Source: Sphingomonas bisphenolicum | GTDB taxonomy: Bacteria > Pseudomonadota > Alphaproteobacteria > Sphingomonadales > Sphingomonadaceae | Direction of reading: 5' to 3' | NCBI RefSeq assembly: GCF_024349785.1 | Contig: NZ_AP018817.1 | Span: 899,501-963,500 of the forward strand | DNA: 64,000 bases | Part shown: positions 36,845 to 48,100 of the stretch, piece by piece | How positions within the stretch are numbered: position 1 is the first letter of the stretch | Layout: every line of letters starts with the position of its first letter | The notes under the pieces: model-generated | What the model was told of the DNA's origin: nothing | The model's input: the letters and a program-made list of their open reading frames with translations, nothing else | The model's database searches: none | Made by a program: the position numbers and the translations under genes

Positions 36845-38110
36845 ATGAACGACCTGACCCAGACCCCCGAAATGCTGATCGCCACGATGGGCGCACGCGC
36901 GCGCCGCGCCGCTGCGACAATCGCGCAGGCGAGCGACGCGCAAAAGGCCGACGCGCTGCGGCGCGCGGCGCAGGCGTTGCGGGACCAGGCGCCGGCGATC
37001 ATCGCCGCCAATGCCCGCGACATGGAGAATGCGGTCGCGAACGGTCTGTCGCCCGCGCTGCTCGACCGGCTGAAGCTGAATGCGGAGCGCGTCGCCGCCA
37101 CCGCCGACGGCGTGGACCAGGTCGCGGCGCTCGCCAATCCGCTGGGCAGCGTGATCGACACGGTCGTGCGCCCCAATGGCCTGGAACTCAGCCGTGTGCG
37201 CGTGCCGCTGGGCGTGATCGGCATCATCTATGAAAGCCGGCCCAATGTGACGGCGGATGCGGCGGCCCTGTGCCTGCGCGCGGGCAATGCGGTGATCCTG
37301 CGCGGCGGCAGCGAGGCGAAGGAAAGCAACCGCGCGATCCACGCCGCCATCGTCGAGGGGATCGGCGCCGCCGGACTGCCCGCCGATGTCGTGCAACTGG
37401 TCCCCACGACCGATCGCGCCGCCGTGGGTGCGCTGCTCAAGGCATCGGAATTTGTGGACCTGATCGTACCGCGCGGCGGCAAGAGCCTGGTCGCGCGGGT
37501 GCAGGAGGAGGCACGGGTGCCGGTGCTGGCCCATCTCGACGGCATCAACCACAGCTATGTGGACGGCGCGGCCGATCCCGCCATGGCGCAGGCGCTGGTC
37601 GTCAACGCCAAGATGCGCCGCACCGGCGTGTGCGGTGCGACCGAAACGGTGCTGATCGACCGCGCCTATGGCGCGGCGGCGGCGCTGGTGACGGCTTTGC
37701 TCGACGCCCAGTGCGCAGTGCGCGGCGACGGGGATGTGCAGGCGATGGACGCGCGCGTCACCGCGGCGGCGGATGCGGATTGGGACACCGAATATCTCGA
37801 TGCGATCGTGTCGGTCCGGCTGGTCGATGGCGTGGACGATGCCATCGCCCATATCGCCGCCCATGCCAGCCACCATACCGATGCGATCATCACGGAGGCC
37901 GCGGCGACGGCGGAACGATTCCTCAATGCCGTCGACAGCGCGATCGTGATGTGGAACGCCTCCACCCAGTTTGCCGATGGCGGCGAATTCGGGCTGGGCG
38001 CGGAAATCGGCATTTCGACCGGGCGGCTCCATGCGCGCGGGCCGGTGGCGCTGGAAGGGCTGACCACCTATAAGTGGATCGTGCGCGGGACGGGGCAGGT
38101 GCGGCCCTGA
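36845..38110 (+). CDS. proA: Gamma-glutamyl phosphate reductase
   Basis: 421 residues (E. coli 417). It reduces gamma-glutamyl phosphate to glutamate semialdehyde in proline synthesis, with NADPH. ALDH-superfamily motifs: [54 protein letters not shown], the catalytic Cys in [15 protein letters not shown], and [22 protein letters not shown] near the C-terminus (seen in parts). proB is not in the window. Confidence 0.97.
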   Translation: MNDLTQTPEMLIATMGARARRAAATIAQASDAQKADALRRAAQALRDQAPAIIAANARDMENAVANGLSPALLDRLKLNAERVAATADGVDQVAALANPLGSVIDTVVRPNGLELSRVRVPLGVIGIIYESRPNVTADAAALCLRAGNAVILRGGSEAKESNRAIHAAIVEGIGAAGLPADVVQLVPTTDRAAVGALLKASEFVDLIVPRGGKSLVARVQEEARVPVLAHLDGINHSYVDGAADPAMAQALVVNAKMRRTGVCGATETVLIDRAYGAAAALVTALLDAQCAVRGDGDVQAMDARVTAAADADWDTEYLDAIVSVRLVDGVDDAIAHIAAHASHHTDAIITEAAATAERFLNAVDSAIVMWNASTQFADGGEFGLGAEIGISTGRLHARGPVALEGLTTYKWIVRGTGQVRP

Positions 38111-38130
38111 TTTCCGTTGGGTGAGGGTTT

Positions 38131-38967
38131 TTACCCCTTCACCACCGCGTCGATCGCCTTGAGCTGCGCCAGCATCGGCCCCACCCAGTCCAGCGGCAGC
38201 ATCACCGGCCCGTCCGACGGCGCATTGTCCGGGTCGTCATGCGCTTCGGCGAAGATCGCCGCGACGCCGGCCGCCACGGCGCTGCGCGCCAGCAAGGGCG
38301 CGAACTCGCGCTGGCCGCCAGACGCGGACCCAAGGCCGCCGGGCTGCTGCACCGAATGGGTGGCGTCGAACACGACCGGATAGCCGGTCTGCGCCATGGT
38401 CGGCAGCGCGCGCATGTCGCTGACCAAGGTGTTGTAGCCGAAGCTGGCGCCGCGCTCGGTCAGCAATATGCGCTCATTGCCGGTCGAGGCGACCTTCTGC
38501 GCCACCGCCGCCATATCCCAGGGGGCGAGGAACTGGCCCTTCTTGACGTTGATGACGGCGCCGGTCCGGCCGGCCGCCAGCAGCAGGTCGGTCTGGCGGC
38601 AGAGGAAGGCGGGAATCTGGAGGATGTCGACTGCCTGCGCGGCGGCTTCGACCTGTTCCGGGCCATGGATGTCGGTCAGCACCGGGCAGCCCAACGTCGC
38701 CTTTATATCTGCCAATATGCGCAAGCCAGCGTCGATGCCGACGCCGCGCTTGCCACCTACCGATGTCCGGTTCGCTTTATCGAAGGAAGATTTGAAAATG
38801 AAAGGGACGCCAGCCTGAGCCGCAACATGCTGCAAAGCATCGGCCATTCTCATGGCATGGTCGTGGCTTTCGATCTGGCAGGGGCCGGAAATCAGGACGA
38901 AGGGCAGGTCGTTGCCGAAGGTGATCGGGCCTGCGGACACATGCTTGGGATTGGTCATGGCGGTCAT
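38131..38967 (-). CDS. kdsA: 3-deoxy-D-manno-octulosonate 8-phosphate synthase
   Basis: 278 residues from ATG 38967, chosen because it overlaps the upstream gene stop (ATGA); an ATG at 38958 is a close alternative. It condenses arabinose 5-phosphate and PEP to KDO-8-phosphate for lipopolysaccharide. Motifs: LISGPCQIESHDHAMRMADA, FKSSFDKANRTSV, PVLTDIHGPEQVEAAAQAVD, IPAFLCRQTDLL, VFDATHSVQQPGG and AHDDPDNAPSDG. The upstream partner is a PLA2-like mini-protein. Confidence 0.96.
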   Translation of the reverse strand: MTAMTNPKHVSAGPITFGNDLPFVLISGPCQIESHDHAMRMADALQHVAAQAGVPFIFKSSFDKANRTSVGGKRGVGIDAGLRILADIKATLGCPVLTDIHGPEQVEAAAQAVDILQIPAFLCRQTDLLLAAGRTGAVINVKKGQFLAPWDMAAVAQKVASTGNERILLTERGASFGYNTLVSDMRALPTMAQTGYPVVFDATHSVQQPGGLGSASGGQREFAPLLARSAVAAGVAAIFAEAHDDPDNAPSDGPVMLPLDWVGPMLAQLKAIDAVVKG

Positions 38968-39257
38968 TTGGGCGCTTTGGCGAAGCGGCGCAACAACTGA
39001 CCGCGCCATGGCCCCTTGCCCGGATGATAGTTCCAGCAGAACCAGCCGAAGGCGAGGCAGGCGATCAGCGCGGGCAGCGCCATCGGATCGCCATTGGCCT
39101 TCATATGGCGATAAAAGGCCTTGTCGGCCCGCCATCGGTCCCGTTCGCTGCCACCGCCATTGATGCCGTACATATTGTCATGCTTGCGACAGCCGACATT
39201 GCGGTTGTATTTGCGGTGGTCGATGAAATAGCAGTAGTCGCGTTCGGGCGTGCTCAT
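38964..39257 (-). CDS. Phospholipase A2-like small membrane protein
   Basis: 97 residues from ATG 39257. VGCRKHDNMYG (His26-Asp27) and RWRADKAFYRHM (Asp45) match the CxxHDxxY plus downstream Asp pattern of phospholipase A2 folds. A single membrane helix (about residues 57-76, MALPALIACLAFGWFCW) follows, with a short basic tail. The catalytic-looking part would be N-terminal to the helix. Its stop overlaps kdsA, so it is translated with a lipopolysaccharide gene. Enzyme activity is unproven and the domain is very short. Confidence 0.65.
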   Translation of the reverse strand: MSTPERDYCYFIDHRKYNRNVGCRKHDNMYGINGGGSERDRWRADKAFYRHMKANGDPMALPALIACLAFGWFCWNYHPGKGPWRGQLLRRFAKAPK

Positions 39258-39273
39258 GCGCGCGATTAGGGCG

Positions 39274-40413
39274 ATGCTGTTGCAAAAGTTCAAGCGTAAA
39301 GTCTTCTACCTCGGCGGTTTCGATCCACGCGGCGTGCGTTTCTACCACCAGCTCTACCGCGAGCAGGCGGCGCGATATGGCGCGTTGACGGGAGAAGAAC
39401 TGGCCGTGGGCGGCCGGCAGGCGGGCGTGGCCGGGTCGATCGTGTCGGCGCGCTGGACCGTGGATAACCCGCAGGCCGGGGTGGAAACCGACTATGAATA
39501 TTGCCGCTGGGAGGATCTGATCGGGAAGGTGTGGATTCGCAATCCGCTGAGCCTCGCCCTGCGGTCGGCGCGCGCCTATGCCGGCCATGCCCGCCACATG
39601 GATTTTCTGCGGATGCGCCGGCTGCGCAAGGGGCCGGTCATCACCATTCTCTATCCACCCTTGCTGGCGGTGCTGATCCCGCTGCTGCTGGCGCTGGCGC
39701 CCGCGCTGCTTCTGTCGCTGCTGCTGCCTTTCTGGATAGGGGCGCTGATCGGCATCGCGCTCAGCGCCCTTCTGTCCGGCCGCATCCTGGCCAAGCTGGT
39801 CGTGCCCTGGCTGCTGCGCTTCATGACCTATCATGGCGCGCTGGCGGCGGAGGGGCCGGGCGACGCCCTCGACCAGCGGCTCGACCAGTTCGCCGCCCGC
39901 ATCGCGCAGGAACTGGACGGCGACTGGGACGAGGTGCAATTCGTTACCCATAGCGCCGGCACGATATTGGGCATGCGCCTGATGCGCCGCCTGATCGTGC
40001 TACGCGGCGGCAGCCTGCCCGATCATTTCGTGATGCTGGGGTTGGGGCAGGTGGTGCCGGTCATCGGCCTGCGCCGCGACGCGACCTGGTATCATGACGA
40101 TCTGCGCGCGCTGGCCGACAAGGCGTTCCGCTATGTCGACGTCAGTTCCCCGCCCGATGGCGCGGCCTATTATAACGTCAATCCGTTCCGGCTCGTCGCC
40201 GACGCCCATGCGGCGCGGGTCGACATGCTATCGCCGCGCTTCCACCTGTTCTACGAGCCGGACAATTATCATGGCGGATGGTCGAACAAATATGAGGCCC
40301 ATTTCGACTATCTGCGCGTCGGCGATCGGCTCTCGCCGCTCGATTTCATCAGCCTGACCGCTGGCCGCCGCACCGTGGACGACGCCGTCGCCGCTTTCAG
40401 GACGATATCGTGA
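39274..40413 (+). CDS. Membrane-associated alpha/beta-hydrolase-like protein
   Basis: 379 residues from ATG 39274; in-frame ATGs at 39250 and 39256 are possible and would overlap the start of the divergent gene. The N-terminus KRKVFYLGGFDPRGVRFYHQ is followed by two or three hydrophobic segments (about 125-190). A GxSxG-like elbow, FVTHSAGTILGMRL, lies in the second half. Later blocks (WYHDDLRALADKAFRYVDVSS, FYEPDNYHGGWSNKYEAHFD) look conserved. It overlaps the P450 gene by 4 bases (GTGA), so the two act together; substrate unknown. Confidence 0.75.
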   Translation: MLLQKFKRKVFYLGGFDPRGVRFYHQLYREQAARYGALTGEELAVGGRQAGVAGSIVSARWTVDNPQAGVETDYEYCRWEDLIGKVWIRNPLSLALRSARAYAGHARHMDFLRMRRLRKGPVITILYPPLLAVLIPLLLALAPALLLSLLLPFWIGALIGIALSALLSGRILAKLVVPWLLRFMTYHGALAAEGPGDALDQRLDQFAARIAQELDGDWDEVQFVTHSAGTILGMRLMRRLIVLRGGSLPDHFVMLGLGQVVPVIGLRRDATWYHDDLRALADKAFRYVDVSSPPDGAAYYNVNPFRLVADAHAARVDMLSPRFHLFYEPDNYHGGWSNKYEAHFDYLRVGDRLSPLDFISLTAGRRTVDDAVAAFRTIS

Positions 40414-41780
40414 CCGATCTTTTCACGCCCCCCTATCCGCAACCGCCCCGCACCAAGCGGGGCCTGATCAAGCGGTTCCTGCGCGGCTGGCATAGCTGGA
40501 TCCATGTGCTGTTCGACAAAAGCTATACGATGAAGATGGGCGAGATCCGCCTGCCGGGCCGCACCATGTATATCGCCAATGAACTGTCCCTTGTGGACCA
40601 GATATTGCGCGGCGGCACCGCCTATCCCAAGCATAGCGAACTGGTGCGCAACCTCGACCCGCTGATCGGCAACAGCGTCTTTTCCGCCAATGGCGAAGAT
40701 TGGGAAAGCCAGCGGGCGATGGTCAATCCCGCCTTCGCCCATACCGCGCTGACCAAATCGATGCCGCTGATGGTCGCGGCGGCGGACGACCTGCTCGCCC
40801 GGCTCGACGCGGCGGATCGCAGCAAGCCGATCGATATCGACCCGATGATGACCCATGTCGCGGCCGACATCATCTTTCGCACGCTGTTTTCGCAGACGCT
40901 GGATGCCGAGCGATCGAACATCATCCACACCGCCTTTGGCAAATTCCAGCGGCTCGCCCACAGCGCATCGATGCTGCGCCTCTACGGCCTGCCGGCGGGC
41001 TGGTTCGAGAAAAGATCCAAAGGTCCGGCGCGGGCGATCCACGACGTGTTCCGGCCGATCGTGGAGGCGCGCTACGAAGGATGGCACGCCCGCGGGCAAG
41101 CGCCGCATCGCGACATATTGCAATCGCTGATCGAGGCGAAGGACGCGCAGACCGGCTTATCCTTCACGTGTCAGCAGGTGATGGAACAGGTGTCGACCAT
41201 CTTCCTGGCCGGGCATGAAACATCGGCCAGCACCATGACCTGGGCGCTCTACATGCTGGCCGAATGCGCCCATATCCAGGATCGGGTCCGGACGGAGATC
41301 GCGGAGGTCGCGGGCGACGCCCCGCTGACCGCGGCGATGCTCAAGGACATGGGACAGGTCCGCAATATCTTCAAAGAGACGCTGCGCCTCTATCCGCCCG
41401 TGTCCTTCCTGCCGCGCGAAGTTACCTGCCCGATGCCGATGCGCGACAAGCATCTGGAAGCCGGATCGATGCTGGTGGTCGCGCCCTGGCTGACCCAGCG
41501 CAACAAGGATAATTGGGCCTGCCCCCATGCCTTTGATCCCGATCGCTTCGACGATCCGGCCAATGCGGACATGGCGAAACAGGCCTGGTTCCCCTTCGGC
41601 CGCGGCCCGCGCGTGTGCGTCGGCGCGGGCTTCGCCCAGCAGGAGGTGATGACGGTGATCGCCAGCGTCGTGCGCGGCTATCGGCTGACCATACCCGCCG
41701 GATTCAAACCCGAGCCGATCAGCCGCCTGACGATTCGGCCCAGGACGGGGATGCCGCTGCTGTTCCGCGCGGTCAGCTAA
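40410..41780 (+). CDS. Cytochrome P450
   Basis: 456 residues from GTG 40410 overlapping the hydrolase stop. P450 hallmarks are complete: I-helix AGHETSASTMTWALYML, K-helix ETLRLYPP with ExxR, and the haem loop FPFGRGPRVCVGAGFA with Cys403 as iron ligand. A WESQRAMVNPAF C-helix motif is also present. There is no membrane anchor, so it is a soluble class I type needing ferredoxin and reductase from elsewhere. The ETLRLYPPVSFLPRE segment recalls fatty-acid or terpenoid hydroxylases, but the substrate cannot be fixed. Confidence 0.95.
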   Translation: MTDLFTPPYPQPPRTKRGLIKRFLRGWHSWIHVLFDKSYTMKMGEIRLPGRTMYIANELSLVDQILRGGTAYPKHSELVRNLDPLIGNSVFSANGEDWESQRAMVNPAFAHTALTKSMPLMVAAADDLLARLDAADRSKPIDIDPMMTHVAADIIFRTLFSQTLDAERSNIIHTAFGKFQRLAHSASMLRLYGLPAGWFEKRSKGPARAIHDVFRPIVEARYEGWHARGQAPHRDILQSLIEAKDAQTGLSFTCQQVMEQVSTIFLAGHETSASTMTWALYMLAECAHIQDRVRTEIAEVAGDAPLTAAMLKDMGQVRNIFKETLRLYPPVSFLPREVTCPMPMRDKHLEAGSMLVVAPWLTQRNKDNWACPHAFDPDRFDDPANADMAKQAWFPFGRGPRVCVGAGFAQQEVMTVIASVVRGYRLTIPAGFKPEPISRLTIRPRTGMPLLFRAVS

Positions 41781-42669
41781 GCGCGGCTTCCTCTTCGGGC
41801 GCGACGTCGACCATGACCCGCAGGCTCTGGCCTGCGCCGCCGACGAACAGCCCGTCCATCGGTGCGACATCGGCATAGTCGCGGCCCATGGCGACGAACA
41901 GATGCCCGTCATGGGTGATGACGCCGTTGGTCGGGTCGAAGCCGATCCAGCCGCGCGTCGGGCCGCACCACAGCATCACCCAGGCATGCATCGCGTCTGC
42001 GCCGATCAGCCGGGGCCGTCCGGGCGGGGGCAGGGTGCGCAGATAGCCGCTGACATAGGCGGCGGGCAGGCCGGCAAGGCGCAGCGCCACCACCATCACA
42101 TGCGCGAAATCCTGACACACGCCATGGCGCGCGGCAAAGGCGTCGGCGACCGGGGTGGAGGCATCGGTCGCGCCGGGTTCATAGGCGAACTCGGCCTGGA
42201 TGCGACGGGTCAGGTCCAGCGCGGCGGCGACGATCGGCCGGTCCGGGGCCAGCATGTCCCCTACCCAGTCGCCGATCGGTGCCAGCAGCGGTGCGCGGGG
42301 CGAGGCATAGAGATAATGGGCGGGGGCCGACGGCCCCATGTCGCGATCCAGCAGGGCGGCTTGCGCGACAGTGGCGATGGTCGGGTCGTCGCTCTGCGGC
42401 GAGATCTGTGGGCCATTATCCACCCCGGCCCGGAACCGGCTTTCGATCGTCAACTGGCGGATCGGATTTTCGATCACCAGCCGGGCGACGTTGACCGGCC
42501 AGGCGCCGGGCCGCGATTCGATGGCGGAGGGCAAGGGATCGACCGTCAGCGCATAATCGGACGTCCACTGGCCCGTCCAGGGCGCGGGGCGCAGCCGCAG
42601 GTTGAAGCGGGCGAGCCGCACGGGACTGGCATAGCGGACGATGGTCTGGTGGCGGACATGGTAGATCAT
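41773..42669 (-). CDS. Transglutaminase-like protein with bacterial transglutaminase N-terminal region
   Basis: 298 residues. The N-terminal about 85 residues are the beta-domain typical of this family ([20 protein letters not shown]). The papain-like core follows with Cys185 (RHGVCQDFAHVM), His228 (MHAWVMLW) and Asp245 (IGFDPTNG), a complete triad. No signal peptide, so cytoplasmic. Third gene of an overlapping cluster; the start overlaps the preceding stop by 4 bases. Likely acts as an amidase or protease on the product of the ATP-grasp/amidoligase partners (inference). Confidence 0.9.
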   Translation of the reverse strand: MIYHVRHQTIVRYASPVRLARFNLRLRPAPWTGQWTSDYALTVDPLPSAIESRPGAWPVNVARLVIENPIRQLTIESRFRAGVDNGPQISPQSDDPTIATVAQAALLDRDMGPSAPAHYLYASPRAPLLAPIGDWVGDMLAPDRPIVAAALDLTRRIQAEFAYEPGATDASTPVADAFAARHGVCQDFAHVMVVALRLAGLPAAYVSGYLRTLPPPGRPRLIGADAMHAWVMLWCGPTRGWIGFDPTNGVITHDGHLFVAMGRDYADVAPMDGLFVGGAGQSLRVMVDVAPEEEAALS

Positions 42670-45140
42670 GACAGCAGGTCCGGCGTCTGCGTCTTGCGCA
42701 ATTGCAGGAAGTAACGCTGGCCGATCGCATCCGACAGGCGCAGCAGGCGGCTTTCGACATCGCCGATGTCGCCCATGGTCAGCATGTCTCCGGTCAGCGG
42801 CGCGAGCCGGGCGACCAGCGCATCGGCCAGGCGGCGGGGCTCTTCCGGCATGCCGTCGGCGCGCAGCGTGGGCAGGGCGGCGACATGCTCGGCCAGCCGC
42901 GCCGCCTGATAGGCGATGGCGCGCGGATTATGCGGCTCCAACGCAACCAGATCGCGCACCGGGGGCAGCGCCGGGCCGGTCAGGTAGCGGGTGCGATAGC
43001 TGATCTGGCTGTCCATCAGGTCCAGCAGCACGGTCAGGTCGTCGGCCGACGCCTGGTCGTTGCCGAACGCGGTCAGCAGGCGGCAGCCGTTGACCGCCCG
43101 TTCCATCCGCCGCCCCATATCGTGGAAGCGCCAGCCTTCGGTCCGGCCCATATTTTCCGCGGCCAGGCCCGACAGCGCGGAAATCCGCTCGATCATGCGG
43201 GACGAGGCATCGAGCAGGGTTTCGGTGACGTTCCCGTCGAAGCCGGGCAGGGGCAGGCGCACCAGTCGCCAGAAATCGCTGGCGAGCCGGTCGCGCAGCC
43301 CCTCGCCGATATTGGCCACCACGCCCATCAGCGCGCGTACACTGCCCGACTGGCGCGCATCGCCCAGCGCCGTAGCGCAGAGCGGACCGATCGCGCCGCC
43401 CCTCCCCGCGATCGCGCCCCACAGCGCCAACTGGTCGACCAGCCGCGCCATGGTGGGTGAAGCCAGCGACGGCCCCAGATCGGCCTCGATCGATCCGCCG
43501 ACGATCGCCCGGACCAGCCGCAGCGTCATTTCCGCCCGCTCGATATAGCGGCCGAGCCAGAAGAGATTGTCCGCCGCCTTTGCCGGCAACATGCCGCCCA
43601 CCCGGCGGATGGCAGGCGCACCGACGCCCAGCAGGCTGTCGGGCGGCACCGGATGGCTATCGATCACGCACAGGTCGGCGGACATGTCGCCCCGGCCCAT
43701 CAGCGCGGCGCGAATGTCGCCATGGCCTGCCAGCCGCGCAAAGCCGCCGGGCATTACCCGCCACTGGCCGGCGGCGTCGCGCGCGACGAAGATGCGCAGG
43801 GTGAAGGGCAAGGGCGTCAATTGCCCGTCGATGATCGCGGGCGTGGTCGACAGCTTGACGACTTCCTGCCCGACATAGTCCATCGGCCGCCGCGCCATCG
43901 CGTCGAGAAGGGCGGTCCGCTGCGCGGTGTCCAGCCCTGATCCGGGCGTGAAATGGGCGTCGGGCAGGCCCGCGACATCCTGATCGAAGGCGGAGCCGAC
44001 CACCAGATTGTCGAGCTGCGCCCGCACATGGTCGCGCTCCTGCCGCTGGCCGCACCACCAGGTCGCGATATTGGGCAGGATCAGGTCCGATCCCAGCAGT
44101 TCGCGCGCCAGTTGCGGCAGAAAGGCGGCGAAGGCACGCGATTCGATCACGCCCGCGCCGGGCCAGTTGCTGACCATCAGCCCGCCGCGCGCACAGGCGT
44201 TATAGAGGTCGGGCACGCCGATATGCGACCGGCCGTCGAAGGCGAGCGGGTCGAGGAAGCGGCTGTCCATCCAGCGCCAGAGGCCATCGATGCGCTTGAG
44301 CCCCTGGATCGTCCGCACGAACAGCCGCCCGTCCGACACGATCAGGTCGTCGCCCTCGACCAGCAACAGGCCGAGATAGCGGGCGAGATGCGCCTGTTCG
44401 GCATAGCTCTGATTGAAGCGACCGGGCGTCAGCAGGCCGATGCGCGGATCGGTGCGCTCGCAATCGGCGGCCAAGCCGCGGCGCAGCTCGTCGAAGAAGG
44501 GGGCGAGCCGCCGGGTGTTCATCGCGCCCAGCAGGTCGCCGGTGGCGCGGGAAAGGGCGAGCCGGTTTTCCAGCGCATAGCCCACGCCGACGGGGGTCCG
44601 CACCCGATCGGCCAGCACGCGCCATTCGCCGGTCGGCCCGCGGCCAATATCGGCGGCGTAGAAATGGAGATGATGGCCGCGTGGCGGCGGCGTTCCGGTC
44701 ATGACGCGCCAATAATGGGGGCTGCCGGTGACGATGCTGGCGGGGAGCTTGCCGTCGCGAACCAGCGACTGGGTGGAATAAATGTCGCTGACCACCCGTT
44801 CGAGCAGGTTGGCGCGCTGCATCAGCCCGCGTTCGATCTGCGCCCATTCCACAGCGTCGATCAGCAGCGGCACCGGGCCGAGCGGCCAGGAGCGTTCCTG
44901 TTCGTCGCCGGTCAGGCGGAACGCCATGCCCAGGTCGATCGCCTGCCGCGACACATGGTCGGCCAGCGTCGCCGGATCGCCCTGCGCCTGGGTGGACAGC
45001 CGCCCCAGCATGTCACGCCAGCGCGTCGCCATGGCGGGCGACGCACCGGCGAACAGGTCGCCGGCCGGCGCGGTGGCGAGATAGGCATCCGCCCAGGCAT
45101 CGCCATGACAGGGCGGCGCGAGAGCGTCGGCAGCCATCAC
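42666..45140 (-). CDS. Circularly permuted ATP-grasp (DUF404/407) fused to alpha-E (DUF403)
   Basis: 824 residues, a natural fusion of two domains often encoded as separate genes. The N-terminal about 480 residues carry the circularly permuted ATP-grasp (DUF404/407) with [18 protein letters not shown] and [40 protein letters not shown], and [11 protein letters not shown] blocks. The C-terminal about 320 residues are the helical alpha-E domain ([36 protein letters not shown]). ATP-grasp enzymes ligate a carboxylate to an amine, so a peptide ligase is predicted. It overlaps both neighbours by 4 bases. Confidence 0.9.
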   Translation of the reverse strand: MMAADALAPPCHGDAWADAYLATAPAGDLFAGASPAMATRWRDMLGRLSTQAQGDPATLADHVSRQAIDLGMAFRLTGDEQERSWPLGPVPLLIDAVEWAQIERGLMQRANLLERVVSDIYSTQSLVRDGKLPASIVTGSPHYWRVMTGTPPPRGHHLHFYAADIGRGPTGEWRVLADRVRTPVGVGYALENRLALSRATGDLLGAMNTRRLAPFFDELRRGLAADCERTDPRIGLLTPGRFNQSYAEQAHLARYLGLLLVEGDDLIVSDGRLFVRTIQGLKRIDGLWRWMDSRFLDPLAFDGRSHIGVPDLYNACARGGLMVSNWPGAGVIESRAFAAFLPQLARELLGSDLILPNIATWWCGQRQERDHVRAQLDNLVVGSAFDQDVAGLPDAHFTPGSGLDTAQRTALLDAMARRPMDYVGQEVVKLSTTPAIIDGQLTPLPFTLRIFVARDAAGQWRVMPGGFARLAGHGDIRAALMGRGDMSADLCVIDSHPVPPDSLLGVGAPAIRRVGGMLPAKAADNLFWLGRYIERAEMTLRLVRAIVGGSIEADLGPSLASPTMARLVDQLALWGAIAGRGGAIGPLCATALGDARQSGSVRALMGVVANIGEGLRDRLASDFWRLVRLPLPGFDGNVTETLLDASSRMIERISALSGLAAENMGRTEGWRFHDMGRRMERAVNGCRLLTAFGNDQASADDLTVLLDLMDSQISYRTRYLTGPALPPVRDLVALEPHNPRAIAYQAARLAEHVAALPTLRADGMPEEPRRLADALVARLAPLTGDMLTMGDIGDVESRLLRLSDAIGQRYFLQLRKTQTPDLLS

Positions 45141-48100
45141 AGTCCGGTATGTTTGAAGCGCAGGTCGAGCGTCATCGGGAACTCGTTGGCCTGTTCGGCG
45201 GCGGGCATGTCGACCTGACCCGGCGTATGGCCATAATCCTGGAACCGCGCCTTGCGCCGCGCCTCCGCCTCGTAACCGTTGACCGGCAGCGTGTCATAAT
45301 TGCGCCCGCCCGGATGGGCGACATGATAGACGCAGCCGCCCAGCGACCGGCCGCTCCAGCTATCCAGCACGTCGAAGGTCAGCGGCGCATTGGCGGGCAG
45401 GTTGGGATGCAGGCAATTGGCGGGCGTCCAGGCCTTGTAGCGCACGCCGCCCACGCCTTCGCCAGGCACGGTGGTCGCCGTCATCGGCACTTGCCGCCCG
45501 TTGCAGGCGACGATGTGACGACCGGCGACCAGGCCGGTGGCGCGCACCTGCAACCGCTCGGTCGATGAATCGACATAGCGCACCGTGCCGCCGATCGCGC
45601 CGGTTTCGCCCAGCACGTTCCAGGGTTCGAGCGCATGGGTGATCTCCAGCCCAACGCCGCCGGCATCGACCGCGCCATGGATCGGGAAGCGGAACTGGCG
45701 TTGCGCCTCGAACCAGTTGGGGTCGAAATCATAGCCCGCGCCGCGCAGGTCGGACAGCACTTCCAGGAAATCAGCCCAGACGAAATGGGGCAGCATGAAG
45801 CGGTCGTGCAGCGTCGTGCCCCAGCGGACCAGGCCACCCTGTTGCGGCTGGCGCCAGAACCAGGCGGCGAGCGCACGGATCAGCAATTGCTGCGCCAGGC
45901 TCATGCGGGCTTCGGGCGGCATTTCGAAGCCGCGAAACTCCAGCAGGCCCAGGCGTCCGGTCGGGCCGTCTGGCGAGAACATCTTGTCGATGCAGATTTC
46001 GGTGCGATGGGTGTTGCCCGTCACGTCGACCAGCAGGTTGCGGAACAGCCGATCGACCAGCCAGGGCGGCGGGGCTGCACCATTGCCCGCGAACGGGTTG
46101 GGCACCTGCGCCAGCGCGATCTCCAGTTCGTAGAGGCCGTCATGCCGGGCTTCGTCGATGCGCGGCGCCTGGCTCGTCGGGCCGATGCAGAGGCCGGAGA
46201 AGAGGTAGGAGAGGGCCGGATGCCGCTGCCAGTAGAGGACGAAGCTTTTCAGCAGGTCCGGGCGGCGGATAAAGGGCGAATCATTGAGCGTCGCCCCGCC
46301 CAGCACGATATGGTTGCCGCCGCCGGTGCCGACCGATCGGCCGTCGACCATGAACTTGTCGGCGGTCAGTTCGCATTCGCGGGCCAGCGCATAGAGGCGT
46401 TCGGTGATCGCTACCGTTTCGTCCCAGCTTGACGCGGGCTGGACATTGACTTCGATCACGCCGGGATCGGGCGTGGCCTTCAATACGTCGATGCGCGGGT
46501 CGGGCGGGGGGGCATAGCCCTCGATCCGCACCGGGATGCGCAGCGCCTCGGCGGTCGCCTCCACCTCGGCTATCAGCTCCAGATAATCTTCCAGCGCCTG
46601 CACCGGGGGCAGGAAGACCGACAGATAATGGCCGCGCGGCTCGACCGTGACGGCGGTGCGCACCGCGCCCTCGATGAAGACCTGTTCGACCCGGTCCTGC
46701 GCGGCGACGCCGCCGTCCGGCCCGGCGACGCGCTGGGCCTGCTGGGCGCGGACTTCTTCCATGCTGGCGGGTTGGGTCACCTGCGCGCGGAAATCCGCCA
46801 AAGGTTCGCGCGGCTCGCTGGTGTCGCGCGGGTGGATATAGGGATAGTCGGACGGCGGCACATAGGGCAGCGACCCCAGCGGCAGGCGATAGCCCAGCGC
46901 CGAATCGCCCGGAACCGCGAACAGGCGGCCGCGGCGCAGTTGCCAGATTTCGCTCTGCCAGCGGGGCGTCGCGGCCTGGCTCTGCCAGCGCTGCACGGGC
47001 AGGACATAGCCGACCGGCTGGTCGAGGCCGCGCTCGAAGGTCTTGACCATGCGCGCGCGCGCTTCGGGATCGCTGATCTTGGGATCGTCGGGGCTGGCGT
47101 TGAGCGGCAGGTCCGCTTCCTTCACCGCCCAGACCGCCGGATCTTCATAGACGGCATGGGTGTATTCGTCAGAAAAGCCCATATTGCCGGCCATATGGGC
47201 GAGGAAGGCCTTCGCGTCGGCCGCCGTCACCTGCGCCGCGCCTTCGGGCGCATTATCGGGCGCGATCAGGCTGTCGTCGCGCCAGATCGGCGTGCCGTCC
47301 TTGCGCCAATAGACCGCATAGGCCCAGCGCGGCAGGCTTTCGCCCGGATACCATTTGCCCTGGCCATGGTGCAGCAGGCCACCGGGTGCGAATTCGGCGC
47401 GCAGCTTGCGGATCAGCCGGTCGGCATAGTCGGCCTTGGTCGGGCCGACCGCATCGCCATTCCATTCGCCCGCTTCGCCGCCATCCTCGGCCACGAAGGT
47501 CGGCTCGCCGCCGGTTGTCAGGCGCACATCCTGCGCGATGAGGTCCGCGTCCACCTTGGCTCCCAGCGCCATCACCGCGTCCCAGCGCGTGTCGGTGAAC
47601 GGCTTGGTGATGCGCACCGCTTCGGCGATGCGGCTGACGGTCATGGCGAATTCGAAATCGACTTCGGCTGGTTCGGCCATGCCGCTGATCGGCGCGGCGG
47701 ACTTGTAGTGCGGGGTGGCGCAGAGCGGGATATGCCCTTCGCCCGCGAACATGCCGCTGGTCGCGTCGAGCGCGACCCAGCCTGCGCCAGGCACATAGGC
47801 TTCCGCCCAGGCGTGGAGGTCGACCACGTCCTGCGTGACGCCCTTTGGCCCTTCGATCGGTTCGACATCGGCGACCAGCTGGATCGAATAGCCCGATACG
47901 AAACGGGCGGCGAAGCCCAGCCGGCGCAGCAACTGCACGAGCAGCCAGGCGGAATCGCGGCAGGAGCCGGTGCCGATGTCCAGCGTCTCCTCCGGGGTCT
48001 GGACGCCTGCCTCCATGCGGATGACGTAACCGACCTGTTGTTGCAGGCGACGGTTCACCTCCACCAGGAAATCGACGGTGCGGCTTCGATAGCCGTCATA

